DNA of 64,000 nucleotides, taken from the NCBI RefSeq assembly GCF_900637205.1, contig NZ_LR134355.1:4402001-4466000 (forward strand). Reading direction: 5' to 3'. The first letter of the stretch is position 1; the number at the start of each line of letters is the position of its first letter. The translations under genes and the position numbers were made by a program. Source of the stretch: Mycolicibacterium chitae (GTDB taxonomy: Bacteria > Actinomycetota > Actinomycetes > Mycobacteriales > Mycobacteriaceae). Under the pieces are notes generated by a model. The model saw nothing but the letters and a program-made list of their open reading frames with translations. It was not told the DNA's origin and searched no databases. Below, piece by piece: positions 9,625-15,996 of this stretch.

Positions 9625-10564
9625 GGCGTGTCTGACAAAGGTTTCGGGTGTTATGCCGGAGGCTTGAGGTATGTCGCGGTTTCAGCTGCTTACCGATGTT
9701 CAGTGGTCGTTGATCGAGGATCTGCTTCCTGCACGTACGGGTAAGCGGGGCAGACCCTTTCAGGATGCGCGTTCGATGGTGGAAGGCATCATCTATCGGT
9801 ATCGGTGCGGGATCGCCTGGCGCGACGTGCCGGAGGTGTTCGGGCCGTGGCAGTCGATCTGGACCTGGCATCGACGAATGAGTGCCGACGGCACCTGGGA
9901 CATGGTGCTGGCTCGGTTGCTGGCCGCCGCCGACGAGGCCGGGATCATCGACTGGGCGGTGTCGGTGGATTCCACGATCGCCCGCGCTCACCAACATGCC
10001 ACGAACATCACCCGTGACACAGGGGGCTGGGTCGAATTACACAAATCTGGCGAGCGAGCCGCCTGACCACGGCATTGGTCGCTCGCGCGGCGGGCTGACC
10101 AGCAAGATCCATCACCTCGTCGACGGCCACGGACGACCGTTGGTGGTGCTCGTGAGCGCCGGCCAGGCAGGCGACGGACCAGTCCTGGAGCATTTGCTCG
10201 CCCACCTCAAAGTTGAGCGCTGCGGGCCTGGCCGGCCCCGCACCCGGCCCGATCGCCTGCGCGGAGATAAGGCCTATTCCAGCCGAGCGACCCGGCAGCG
10301 GCTGCGCCGACGAGGGATCGTCGCCGTCATTCCCGAACCGTCCGATCAGATCGGCCACCGAAAACGTCGAGGCACCCACGGCGGCCGACCGCCAGCATTC
10401 GACGCCGAGGACTACAAGGGCCGCAACGTTGTTGAACGAGGATTCAGCGTCACCAAGCAGTGGCGTGGTCTGGCCACCCGCTACGACAAACTCGCCATCG
10501 TCTACCGGGGCGCAGCAGTCCTACGGGCCATCACACTCTGGCTACCGCATTTATCAGACACGGC
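9625..10564 (+). mobile_element. IS5-family insertion sequence (IS427-type), about 940 bp
   Basis: The element is bounded by 15-bp imperfect inverted repeats: GGCGTGTCTGACAAA (9625-9639) and the complement of 10550-10564, GCCGTGTCTGATAAA, 13 of 15 matching. It is flanked by a CTAG duplication. It carries one transposase in two overlapping frames. Its codon use is less GC-biased than the neighbouring genes, as expected for a newcomer. Inner catalytic residues are all present, so it may be active. Confidence 0.9.
9671..10066 (+). CDS. IS5-family transposase, first reading frame (orfA)
   Basis: A 131-residue frame holding the N-terminal DUF4096-type domain and the first catalytic Asp in VDSTIARAHQHA near residue 98. 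ATG 9671 has GGAGGC 7 nt upstream. It ends at TGA 10064-10066, just where the conserved sequence continues in the +1 frame (DHGIGRSRGG). Reading GCC GCC, skipping T, then GAC CAC restores the normal family sequence. The UGA-C context resembles the known +1 frameshift stop in the release factor 2 gene. Either programmed frameshifting or a simple 1-base lesion explains the break. Confidence 0.85.
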   Translation: MSRFQLLTDVQWSLIEDLLPARTGKRGRPFQDARSMVEGIIYRYRCGIAWRDVPEVFGPWQSIWTWHRRMSADGTWDMVLARLLAAADEAGIIDWAVSVDSTIARAHQHATNITRDTGGWVELHKSGERAA

Positions 10565-10568
10565 CTAG
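10065..10568 (+). CDS. IS5-family transposase, second reading frame (orfB, +1 frame)
   Basis: The downstream part of the DDE transposase, about 167 residues after the frame change, with GRSRGGLTSKIH, the second catalytic Asp in LRGDKAYSS and the Y/R/E signature NVVERGFSVTKQWRGLATRYDK region carrying the catalytic Glu. There is no convincing independent start near the join, so it is probably made only as a fusion with the first frame (about 298 residues in total). The last codon of the element is followed by TAG from the duplicated target, so the stop is supplied by the insertion site. Confidence 0.8.
   Translation, partial: DHGIGRSRGGLTSKIHHLVDGHGRPLVVLVSAGQAGDGPVLEHLLAHLKVERCGPGRPRTRPDRLRGDKAYSSRATRQRLRRRGIVAVIPEPSDQIGHRKRRGTHGGRPPAFDAEDYKGRNVVERGFSVTKQWRGLATRYDKLAIVYRGAAVLRAITLWLPHLSDTA
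10565..10568. repeat. Right target-site duplication CTAG
   Basis: Second copy of the CTAG duplication. It supplies the stop codon of the transposase on the plus strand and of the GH76-like gene on the minus strand, because CTAG is self-complementary. Confidence 0.75.
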
Positions 10569-11680
10569 TCCGGCGCGTCGCCCAGGGTGTGAGCGGCCTC
10601 CATCAGCATCCAGCCGGACAGCTGCACGGACAGGTCGCGCTCCGGCGCGGCCGAGGCGTTGACCGCGCCCGCCACGAACTGGGCCTGCTCGCCCTCGGCG
10701 GCCACGGCCGCCGGGATGACCGCGGCGCGGTCCCAGAACGGGCCGAACAGCGGTAGGCCGTCGACGGTCTGGCGGTGGTCCCACGCCGAGCGGGCCGAGG
10801 ACAGCACGATCTTGCGCGCCGTCTCGCGCGCGGTGACGGTCTCGGCGTCGTCGCCGGGCAGGGTGTTGGCGGCCTCGGCGAGATAGCGCGCGGTGATGCC
10901 GAAGAACAGCCCGCCGTCGCCGCCGCCGGCGCCCTTGAGCACCCCCTCGGGGGCCATGTGTTCGGCGATCGCGCCGATCAGCCGGGCCGCGCGCTGCCCG
11001 TGCCGCTGTTCGCCGGTGCGCACCGCCAGTTCGGTCTCGAGACCGACGACCACGCCCTGGCAGTAGGTGTACTGTGCGCGCACCAGCGACCCGGCCTTGA
11101 TGCCGTCGAAGATCAGCAGGGTCTCCGGGTCCAGCAGCGTCTCCTCGATCCAGTCGGCCATCTGCTGGGCGCGGCGCAGCCGATCGCCGTAGCGCGCCAG
11201 GAAGATTCCCGCCGGGCCGTTGGCCGGGGCGTTGAAGAACTGGTCCTGCTTGCGCCACGGGATGCCGCCGCCGTCCTCGGGCACCCAGGCGTTGACCAAC
11301 TGGGTGGCCAGCTTGGTCAGCGGGCCGGGTTTGACCACCCCGGCGAAGCGTCCCGCGCGCTCGAGCGCCAGCGCCAACCAGGCCATGTCGTCGTAGTAGT
11401 TGTTGACCCAGCCGGTGTTCCGGATCCACTGCCCCCGGATCTGGCGGGTGATCCGCTCCACGCGCTCGGGTTGCGGATCACGGATCTCGGCGTCGATCAG
11501 ACAGTCCAGCAGATGGGCCTGCCACCAGTAGTGCCAGGTCTTGAACCGCTTGTCGCTGCCGGTGGGCGGCCAGGCCACGACGCCGAGTTGGGTTTTCGGC
11601 AGCCCCCAGAGCTTCTTGAGGTGGCGCGCGGTGATGGCGGCCTCGGCCGAGGCCGCGCGGTTGGCCCATACCTGATCCAT
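10565..11680 (-). CDS. Glycoside hydrolase family 76-like protein
   Basis: A 371-residue protein with the (alpha/alpha)6-barrel signature of GH76 (endo-alpha-1,6-mannanase). The catalytic Asp pair is in NNYYDDMAWLALAL at residues 97-98; TGEQRHGQRAARL and the GGGDGGLFFGITARYL block also fit. No signal peptide or membrane segment is visible, so it would act inside the cell unless exported otherwise. Possible substrates are mannan cores of lipomannan or lipoarabinomannan precursors, but this is inference. It is last in an operon with the RNA methyltransferase (16 bp gap). The TAG stop lies in an IS target duplication, so the gene is intact. Confidence 0.8.
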   Translation of the reverse strand: MDQVWANRAASAEAAITARHLKKLWGLPKTQLGVVAWPPTGSDKRFKTWHYWWQAHLLDCLIDAEIRDPQPERVERITRQIRGQWIRNTGWVNNYYDDMAWLALALERAGRFAGVVKPGPLTKLATQLVNAWVPEDGGGIPWRKQDQFFNAPANGPAGIFLARYGDRLRRAQQMADWIEETLLDPETLLIFDGIKAGSLVRAQYTYCQGVVVGLETELAVRTGEQRHGQRAARLIGAIAEHMAPEGVLKGAGGGDGGLFFGITARYLAEAANTLPGDDAETVTARETARKIVLSSARSAWDHRQTVDGLPLFGPFWDRAAVIPAAVAAEGEQAQFVAGAVNASAAPERDLSVQLSGWMLMEAAHTLGDAPD

Positions 11681-11696
11681 GAAAGTTCATCCTGCC

Positions 11697-12353
11697 TTAC
11701 CAGGCGTGGTTGAGGTCCCCCCACTGCGTGATCCAGCGGTGCATGGCGATGCCGGCCGCCACCGAGGCGTTGATGCTGCGCGTCGAGCCGAACTGAGCAA
11801 TCGACACCACCGTGGCCGCACCCGCGGCGGTCTCCGGGGTGATGCCCGGGCCCTCCTGACCGAACACCAGCAGGCACTCGCGGGGCAGTTCGGTGTGTTC
11901 GAGGCGGACCGCGCCGGGCACGTTGTCGACGGCGACGACGGTCAGACCCGCCGCCGCGGCGAAGTCGAGCAATTCGGCGGTCGTGTCGTGGTGGCGCAGC
12001 CGCTGATAGCGGTCGGTGACCATGGCCCCGCGCCGGTTCCACCGCCGCCGCCCGACGATGTGGACGGTGTCGACGGCGAAGGCGTTCGCGGTGCGGACCA
12101 CCCCGCCGATGTTGGCGTCGTTGCCGAAGTTCTCGATCGCGATGTGCAGCGGGTGCCGACGCCGGTCGATGTCGGCGATGATCGCCTCGCGGGTCCAGTA
12201 CCGGTACGGGTCGACGACGTTGCGAGTGTCACCGTCGCGCAACAACTCCGGGTCGTAGCGCGGGTCCTCGGGCAGCTCGCCCGGCCACGGGCCGACCCCG
12301 GTGGGCGAGGCTCCCCACTCCGTCGGGCCGGGTTCGTCGGCCTCGGAGCTCAC
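11697..12353 (-). CDS. SPOUT (TrmH/SpoU) family RNA 2'-O-methyltransferase
   Basis: A 218-residue methyltransferase with all three SpoU motifs: NFGNDANIGGVVRTANAF (motif 1), LLVFGQEGPGI (motif 2) and IAQFGSTRSINASVAAGIA (motif 3), which make the knotted SAM-binding fold. An N-terminal ~60-residue extension (WGASPTGVGPWPGELPEDPRYD region) is typical of mycobacterial members; Rv0380c is the expected homologue. The RNA target is not evident. GTG 12353 overlaps the stop of the lipoprotein gene by 4 bp. Confidence 0.9.
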   Translation of the reverse strand: MSSEADEPGPTEWGASPTGVGPWPGELPEDPRYDPELLRDGDTRNVVDPYRYWTREAIIADIDRRRHPLHIAIENFGNDANIGGVVRTANAFAVDTVHIVGRRRWNRRGAMVTDRYQRLRHHDTTAELLDFAAAAGLTVVAVDNVPGAVRLEHTELPRECLLVFGQEGPGITPETAAGAATVVSIAQFGSTRSINASVAAGIAMHRWITQWGDLNHAW

Positions 12354-13261
12354 CGCCGGTCCCGCTCGTCGTCGAGCCAGACGGCGGCGTGCGTGCCGAC
12401 CACCGAAACCGTCGCGTACAGCAGCGCCTCGTTGATCTCCCCCTGGGTGCACAGCGAAGCCTCCAGCTGCACCGAATCGTAGGAGGCGTCGGGCAGCACC
12501 AGCACCGATGCGCCGTAGGTCGAGCAGGCGGGGCTCAGCCCGGGCGGCGGCAGCGACGGGGCCGCGAGCACCATCATCGGGCCGCCGCGCGCCTCGGAGT
12601 CGTCGCGGTAGCGCTGCCCCACGGCCTGGGCCCGCAGGCCCAGCAGCATGTAGCCGCTGCCCTCGAAAGCCGTCGGGTCGCCCAGTGCCGCTGGGGTGAG
12701 CCGCTGACCGTCGGCGCGCCACGCCTCCACGCTGGTGCTGGACAGCTCCAATCCGGAGTCGCTGGCGTTGGTCGGCGGCAACCCCACCGGGTAGGCCGCG
12801 GGATAGGCGACGACGGTGCCGGGGATCCGCTCGGCCGGCGAATACGCGTACACCCCGCGGACCTGGGACTGGTCGCGGATGGGGCCCAGGCACACGGTGC
12901 CGGAGAGCCGGTCGGGCTCCGGGGTCGCCAGCGGCGTGAAATCGGAGCCGACGACGCGCTGACAGCTGCCCAGTCCGGTCGCCTCGATCGGGTGCAGCAG
13001 GCCGCCGTACAGGCCGAAGCGGATGTCCTTCGGCTCGATGTGTTTGCCGTCGGGGTCGGCGACCGCCGCGTCGACGTCGACGAGCACGTGGTCGGCGACG
13101 AAGCGCAGGTTGGCCACGGAGATGTTCCAACCCAACACGGACTGCGCGGTGCCCAGGGCGGCGGTGTCGGCGCCGTAGGTGTGGGCGGCCTCGGCGCCGC
13201 GACCGCAGGAGGCCAGAAAGAGAGCCACCACAACGACCGCGATGGCTCGTAGGGTGTCCAC
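12350..13261 (-). CDS. Conserved mycobacterial lipoprotein of unknown function
   Basis: A 303-residue protein whose N-terminus (VDTLRAIAVVVVALFLASCG) is a short lipoprotein signal with lipobox LASC, so Cys19 would be lipidated and the protein anchored outside the membrane. The rest has no recognised domain; several Cys residues (SCQR, TVCLG, ACSTYG, SLCTQG) could form disulfides. GTG 13261 is chosen because it puts the lipobox at the right distance; longer starts give no better signal. Length matches Rv0381c (302 residues, from memory). It heads the operon with the RNA methyltransferase. Confidence 0.7.
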   Translation of the reverse strand: MDTLRAIAVVVVALFLASCGRGAEAAHTYGADTAALGTAQSVLGWNISVANLRFVADHVLVDVDAAVADPDGKHIEPKDIRFGLYGGLLHPIEATGLGSCQRVVGSDFTPLATPEPDRLSGTVCLGPIRDQSQVRGVYAYSPAERIPGTVVAYPAAYPVGLPPTNASDSGLELSSTSVEAWRADGQRLTPAALGDPTAFEGSGYMLLGLRAQAVGQRYRDDSEARGGPMMVLAAPSLPPPGLSPACSTYGASVLVLPDASYDSVQLEASLCTQGEINEALLYATVSVVGTHAAVWLDDERDRR

Positions 13262-13395
13262 AGGTGGCTCCAGCACGTCGATCAGGGCCTCGAAACCCGC
13301 CGAGGCGTACCTGGGCACTGTAGACGGCGGCCCTCGGCACGCCGCTTTCGCCCGCCGATCGGGCATTCCTAGCAAATTTTTGTGAAGTTGCCGTG

Positions 13396-13430
13396 CGAAC
13401 CGTGCGACCGCGCGCCGCGGGCACGGTTCG
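13396..13430. repeat. Perfect 10-bp inverted repeat (operator or hairpin)
   Basis: CGAACCGTGC (13396-13405) and GCACGGTTCG (13421-13430) are perfect complements separated by 15 bp. It lies about 135 bp upstream of the lipoprotein gene start and about 440 bp upstream of the acyltransferase gene. No T-tract follows, so a protein-binding site is as likely as a terminator. Confidence 0.45.
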
Positions 13431-13826
13431 AACCCGACGACGGCCACCGTGGCGATCGTCGGCGGGTTTCCAGTCGGCCTCCTTCTTCTCTGTGCCGACC
13501 GACCGCTCGCGCCCGGGCGGTTCGCCGGCCCGGTAGCCTCCGGGGCGCAGCCGCGCCCCTGGGCCCCAAAATTGACGCGCGCGTGAAGGCTCCGCAAATA
13601 GCCGCCACCCGGTTCCGAATTGCCGAATCGCCGCCTTTTTTACCGCGATTTCACCATCGAATCACTACCCTCGCTAACCAATTGCTGTCATATATATGTA
13701 CGCGATCTGCGTGAACCCCCGGTCATGCGTCTGATCAGCAAGAATGCCCGGGCACGCGGGACCGTTCGCGAGATAATTGGTCGTATTTATTTACCGGGTC
13801 GGGGTACTCGCAAAGTAGAACTCAGC

Positions 13827-13853
13827 CCAGCACGAGTTCCGTGCCGGACTGAC
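13827..13853 (+). promoter_or_regulatory. Hairpin directly upstream of the acyltransferase gene
   Basis: AGCCCAGCACG and CGTGCCGGACT pair with 9 of 11 matches around a 5-nt loop, 17 nt before the GTG at 13871. Upstream, GCGAG (about 13768) can pair with CTCGC (about 13808). This suggests a folded leader, but it does not match a riboswitch class I recognise. Confidence 0.35.
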
Positions 13854-13870
13854 CAACAGATAGGAAAGCA

Positions 13871-14599
13871 GTGAACCCTCAGCAGTCCGAATTGTTCACG
13901 TCCTCGGTTCGTCTCGACGCCGGCGCACGCTGGTGGGATCCCGACACGGAGTGCACACTCCTGCTCGCCCGCCCCGCCGACGAACCGGAACTCTGGCAGG
14001 AATACCTCGCCGGAGCCGATTACAGCTACCGGAAACACGGCGTCGAATGCGCACTCGACATCGACTCGATCCGCGACGGCAGCGACACCGTTCTCTTCTT
14101 TGTAGCTATCGACGGCAACGATCGGATCGTCGCCGGTGTGCGGGCCAAGGGGCCGCTGGTCGACGCCGACGACTCGCACGCCGTCGTCGAGTGGGCCGGC
14201 CAGCCCGGATTGGCCGCGGTCCGCAAGATGATCGACGACCGCGCGCCGTTCGGGATCCTGGAGATGAAGTCCGCCTGGGTCACCGACGAGCCGGGCCACG
14301 CGCGGGCCCTGACCCGCGCCATCGCCCGGTCCGGGTTCCACGCCATGGCCGTGATGGACATCCAGTTCTGCATGGCCACCGCGGCGGCCTACGTGCTGGA
14401 CCGGTGGAAGTCCTCGGGCGGCGTGGTGGCCTCGCACATCCCCGCGACGCCGTATCCCGACGAGCGCTACGCGACCACGATGATGTGGTGGGACCGCAGC
14501 ACCTTCGCCAACCACGCCGAGCCCGACCAGGTGGCGAAGATCCTGCGCGAGACGGCCATGCTCCGGCGCCACAGCGTCAGCCAGGGGGCCTCGGCATGA
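13871..14599 (+). CDS. GNAT/LuxI-like N-acyltransferase candidate, first gene of c-di-GMP operon
   Basis: A 242-residue protein I do not recognise by name. Features suggest the acyl-homoserine-lactone/N-acyl-amino-acid synthase branch of the GNAT fold: ADYSYRKHGVE early, then a strand-like FFVAIDGNDRIVAGVRAKGPL area, then FGILEMKSAWV, a helix-rich GFHAMAVMDIQFCMATAAAYVL and a closing YPDERYATTMMWWD. No signal peptide. GTG 13871 is used, with AGGAAAG close upstream. Its TGA overlaps the P450 ATG by 4 bp, so the products are made together. Function is inference; an unrelated conserved protein is possible. Confidence 0.6.
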   Translation: MNPQQSELFTSSVRLDAGARWWDPDTECTLLLARPADEPELWQEYLAGADYSYRKHGVECALDIDSIRDGSDTVLFFVAIDGNDRIVAGVRAKGPLVDADDSHAVVEWAGQPGLAAVRKMIDDRAPFGILEMKSAWVTDEPGHARALTRAIARSGFHAMAVMDIQFCMATAAAYVLDRWKSSGGVVASHIPATPYPDERYATTMMWWDRSTFANHAEPDQVAKILRETAMLRRHSVSQGASA

Positions 14600-15996
14600 C
14601 AGCGGTGCTCCACCCCCGGACGGCCGCCCCGGCGCCGGACGCCGACACCCCGATCGACCAACTGCCGGAGGCGCCGCGCAACCCGCTGCCCTACCGGCAG
14701 CGGCTCGCGGCGGTGAAGTCCTACCACACCGGGACCGAACTGCTGCGCGACGTGGGCGGCCCGGTCACCCGCATCGTGTTGGCACCCCGGTGGCTGATGT
14801 CGCCGATCGTGCTGGCCACCTCGCCGCGGGCGATCCGGGACGTGCTCGGCGTGCGCGACGGCACCGTCGACAAGATGTCGCCGGTGTTCGCCGAGCTGCG
14901 CGCGATCCTCGGGGAGAACCTCGTCAACCTGCCGCACGACCGGTGGCTGCCGCGCCGGCGGACCATCCAGCCGGTCTTCACCAAGCAGCGGATCGCCCAG
15001 CTCGGCGGCCACGCCACCGCGGCGGCGGCCTCCGTGGTGGGCGGCTGGGGCGACGGCGACCGGATCGACCTGAGTGCCCAAGCCCGCGCGTTGACCATGC
15101 GGGCGCTGGGCAAGTCGGTGTTCGGCATCGACCTCGAGGACCGGACCGAGCTCATCGAGGAGCACCTGCAGACCGCGCTGACCTATGCGGTGCGTCGGGC
15201 GTTGCGGCCGGTCCGGTCGCCCGCCTGGTTGCCGACGCCCCGACGGCGCCGCGCCCTGCGGGCCAGCGCCGAGTTGCGTGCCCTGGCCAACGACATCCTG
15301 CAGCAGTGTCGCGCCCAGCCGGAGCGCGAGGCCCCGCTGGTGCAGGCGTTGATCGCGGCGACCGACCCGGTCACCGGCCGGGCCCTGACCGACAAGGAGA
15401 TCTGCGACGAGCTGATCATCTTCCTGTTCGCCGGTCACGACACCGTCGCCACCACGCTGACCTACACCCTGTGGCAGCTGGGGCGGCATCCGCAGATCCA
15501 GCAGCGGGTGGCCGACGAGGTCCGCGGCCTCGGGGCGCATCCGCTCACCGGCGCCGATCTGACCGGCCTGGGCTACACCCATCAGGTGGTCAAGGAGGCG
15601 CTGCGGCTGTGCCCGCCGGCCCCGACCGGCACCCGCACCGCGACGCGGGACCTGAACGTCGGTGGCTACCGGGTGCCGGCCGGCACCACGCTGGCCTTCG
15701 GCCGGATGGCCGTCCAGCGCGATCCGCGGCTGTGGGACGACCCGCTGGCCTTCGACCCGGACCGCTTCGCGCCGGGGCGGGCCGCCGGACGCGATCGTTG
15801 GCAGTACCTGCCCTTCGGCGGGGGGCCGCGCTCGTGCATCGGCGACCACTTCGCGATGATGGAGGCCACGCTGGCCGTGGCAACGTTGATCCGGGAGGTC
15901 GAGATCGAGTCGCTGGAGCAATCCTTTCCGCTCGCAGTCCATTTCACGCTGGTCGCCGACGGCCCGATCCCGGCGCGGGTGAGCAGGCGCCGATGA
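14596..15996 (+). CDS. Cytochrome P450
   Basis: A 466-residue P450. The I-helix oxygen-binding motif is AGHDTVATT, the K-helix ExxR is EALR, and the heme-binding loop is FGGGPRSCIG with the ligand Cys at residue 414. It is soluble, without an N-terminal anchor, and resembles the CYP135/CYP138-like group of mycobacterial P450s by its long AxPxxW-rich start; exact family is not assignable here. Both ends overlap neighbours by 4 bp, so it is coupled to the acyltransferase candidate and the ThiF-nitroreductase protein. This context suggests it oxidises a small molecule made by this operon. Confidence 0.95.
   Translation: MTAVLHPRTAAPAPDADTPIDQLPEAPRNPLPYRQRLAAVKSYHTGTELLRDVGGPVTRIVLAPRWLMSPIVLATSPRAIRDVLGVRDGTVDKMSPVFAELRAILGENLVNLPHDRWLPRRRTIQPVFTKQRIAQLGGHATAAAASVVGGWGDGDRIDLSAQARALTMRALGKSVFGIDLEDRTELIEEHLQTALTYAVRRALRPVRSPAWLPTPRRRRALRASAELRALANDILQQCRAQPEREAPLVQALIAATDPVTGRALTDKEICDELIIFLFAGHDTVATTLTYTLWQLGRHPQIQQRVADEVRGLGAHPLTGADLTGLGYTHQVVKEALRLCPPAPTGTRTATRDLNVGGYRVPAGTTLAFGRMAVQRDPRLWDDPLAFDPDRFAPGRAAGRDRWQYLPFGGGPRSCIGDHFAMMEATLAVATLIREVEIESLEQSFPLAVHFTLVADGPIPARVSRRR

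Larger units (their letters stand above)
13262..13870. other. 609-bp intergenic region between divergent operons
   Basis: No convincing gene. It holds the promoters of the lipoprotein operon (minus) and of the acyltransferase-P450 operon (plus). The left half is GC-rich with a perfect hairpin (13396-13405 / 13421-13430). From about 13605 the base composition drops sharply, with TATATAT at 13691-13697 and TATTTATTTA near 13783, unlike the rest of the window. The last ~80 bp can fold into several hairpins. An 84-codon frame (13620-13874, TTG start, stop overlapping the next GTG) exists, but its codon use is unlike mycobacterial genes. Confidence 0.6.

Noticed and set aside
13415..13445. tRNA-like T-arm (GGTTCGAACCC)
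   Set aside because: The flanking bases do not form a 5-bp T-stem, and no acceptor, D or anticodon arm is present; the sequence is half of a larger inverted repeat.
13760..13860. c-di-GMP riboswitch ahead of the DcpA-type operon
   Set aside because: ACTCGCAAAG looked like part of GEMM-I, but the GCAAACC box, paired P2 stem and tetraloop are missing.
14790..15992. Upstream extension of the ThiF-nitroreductase frame
   Set aside because: Overlaps the P450 in a different frame; ATG 15993 in the ATGA overlap is the natural start.
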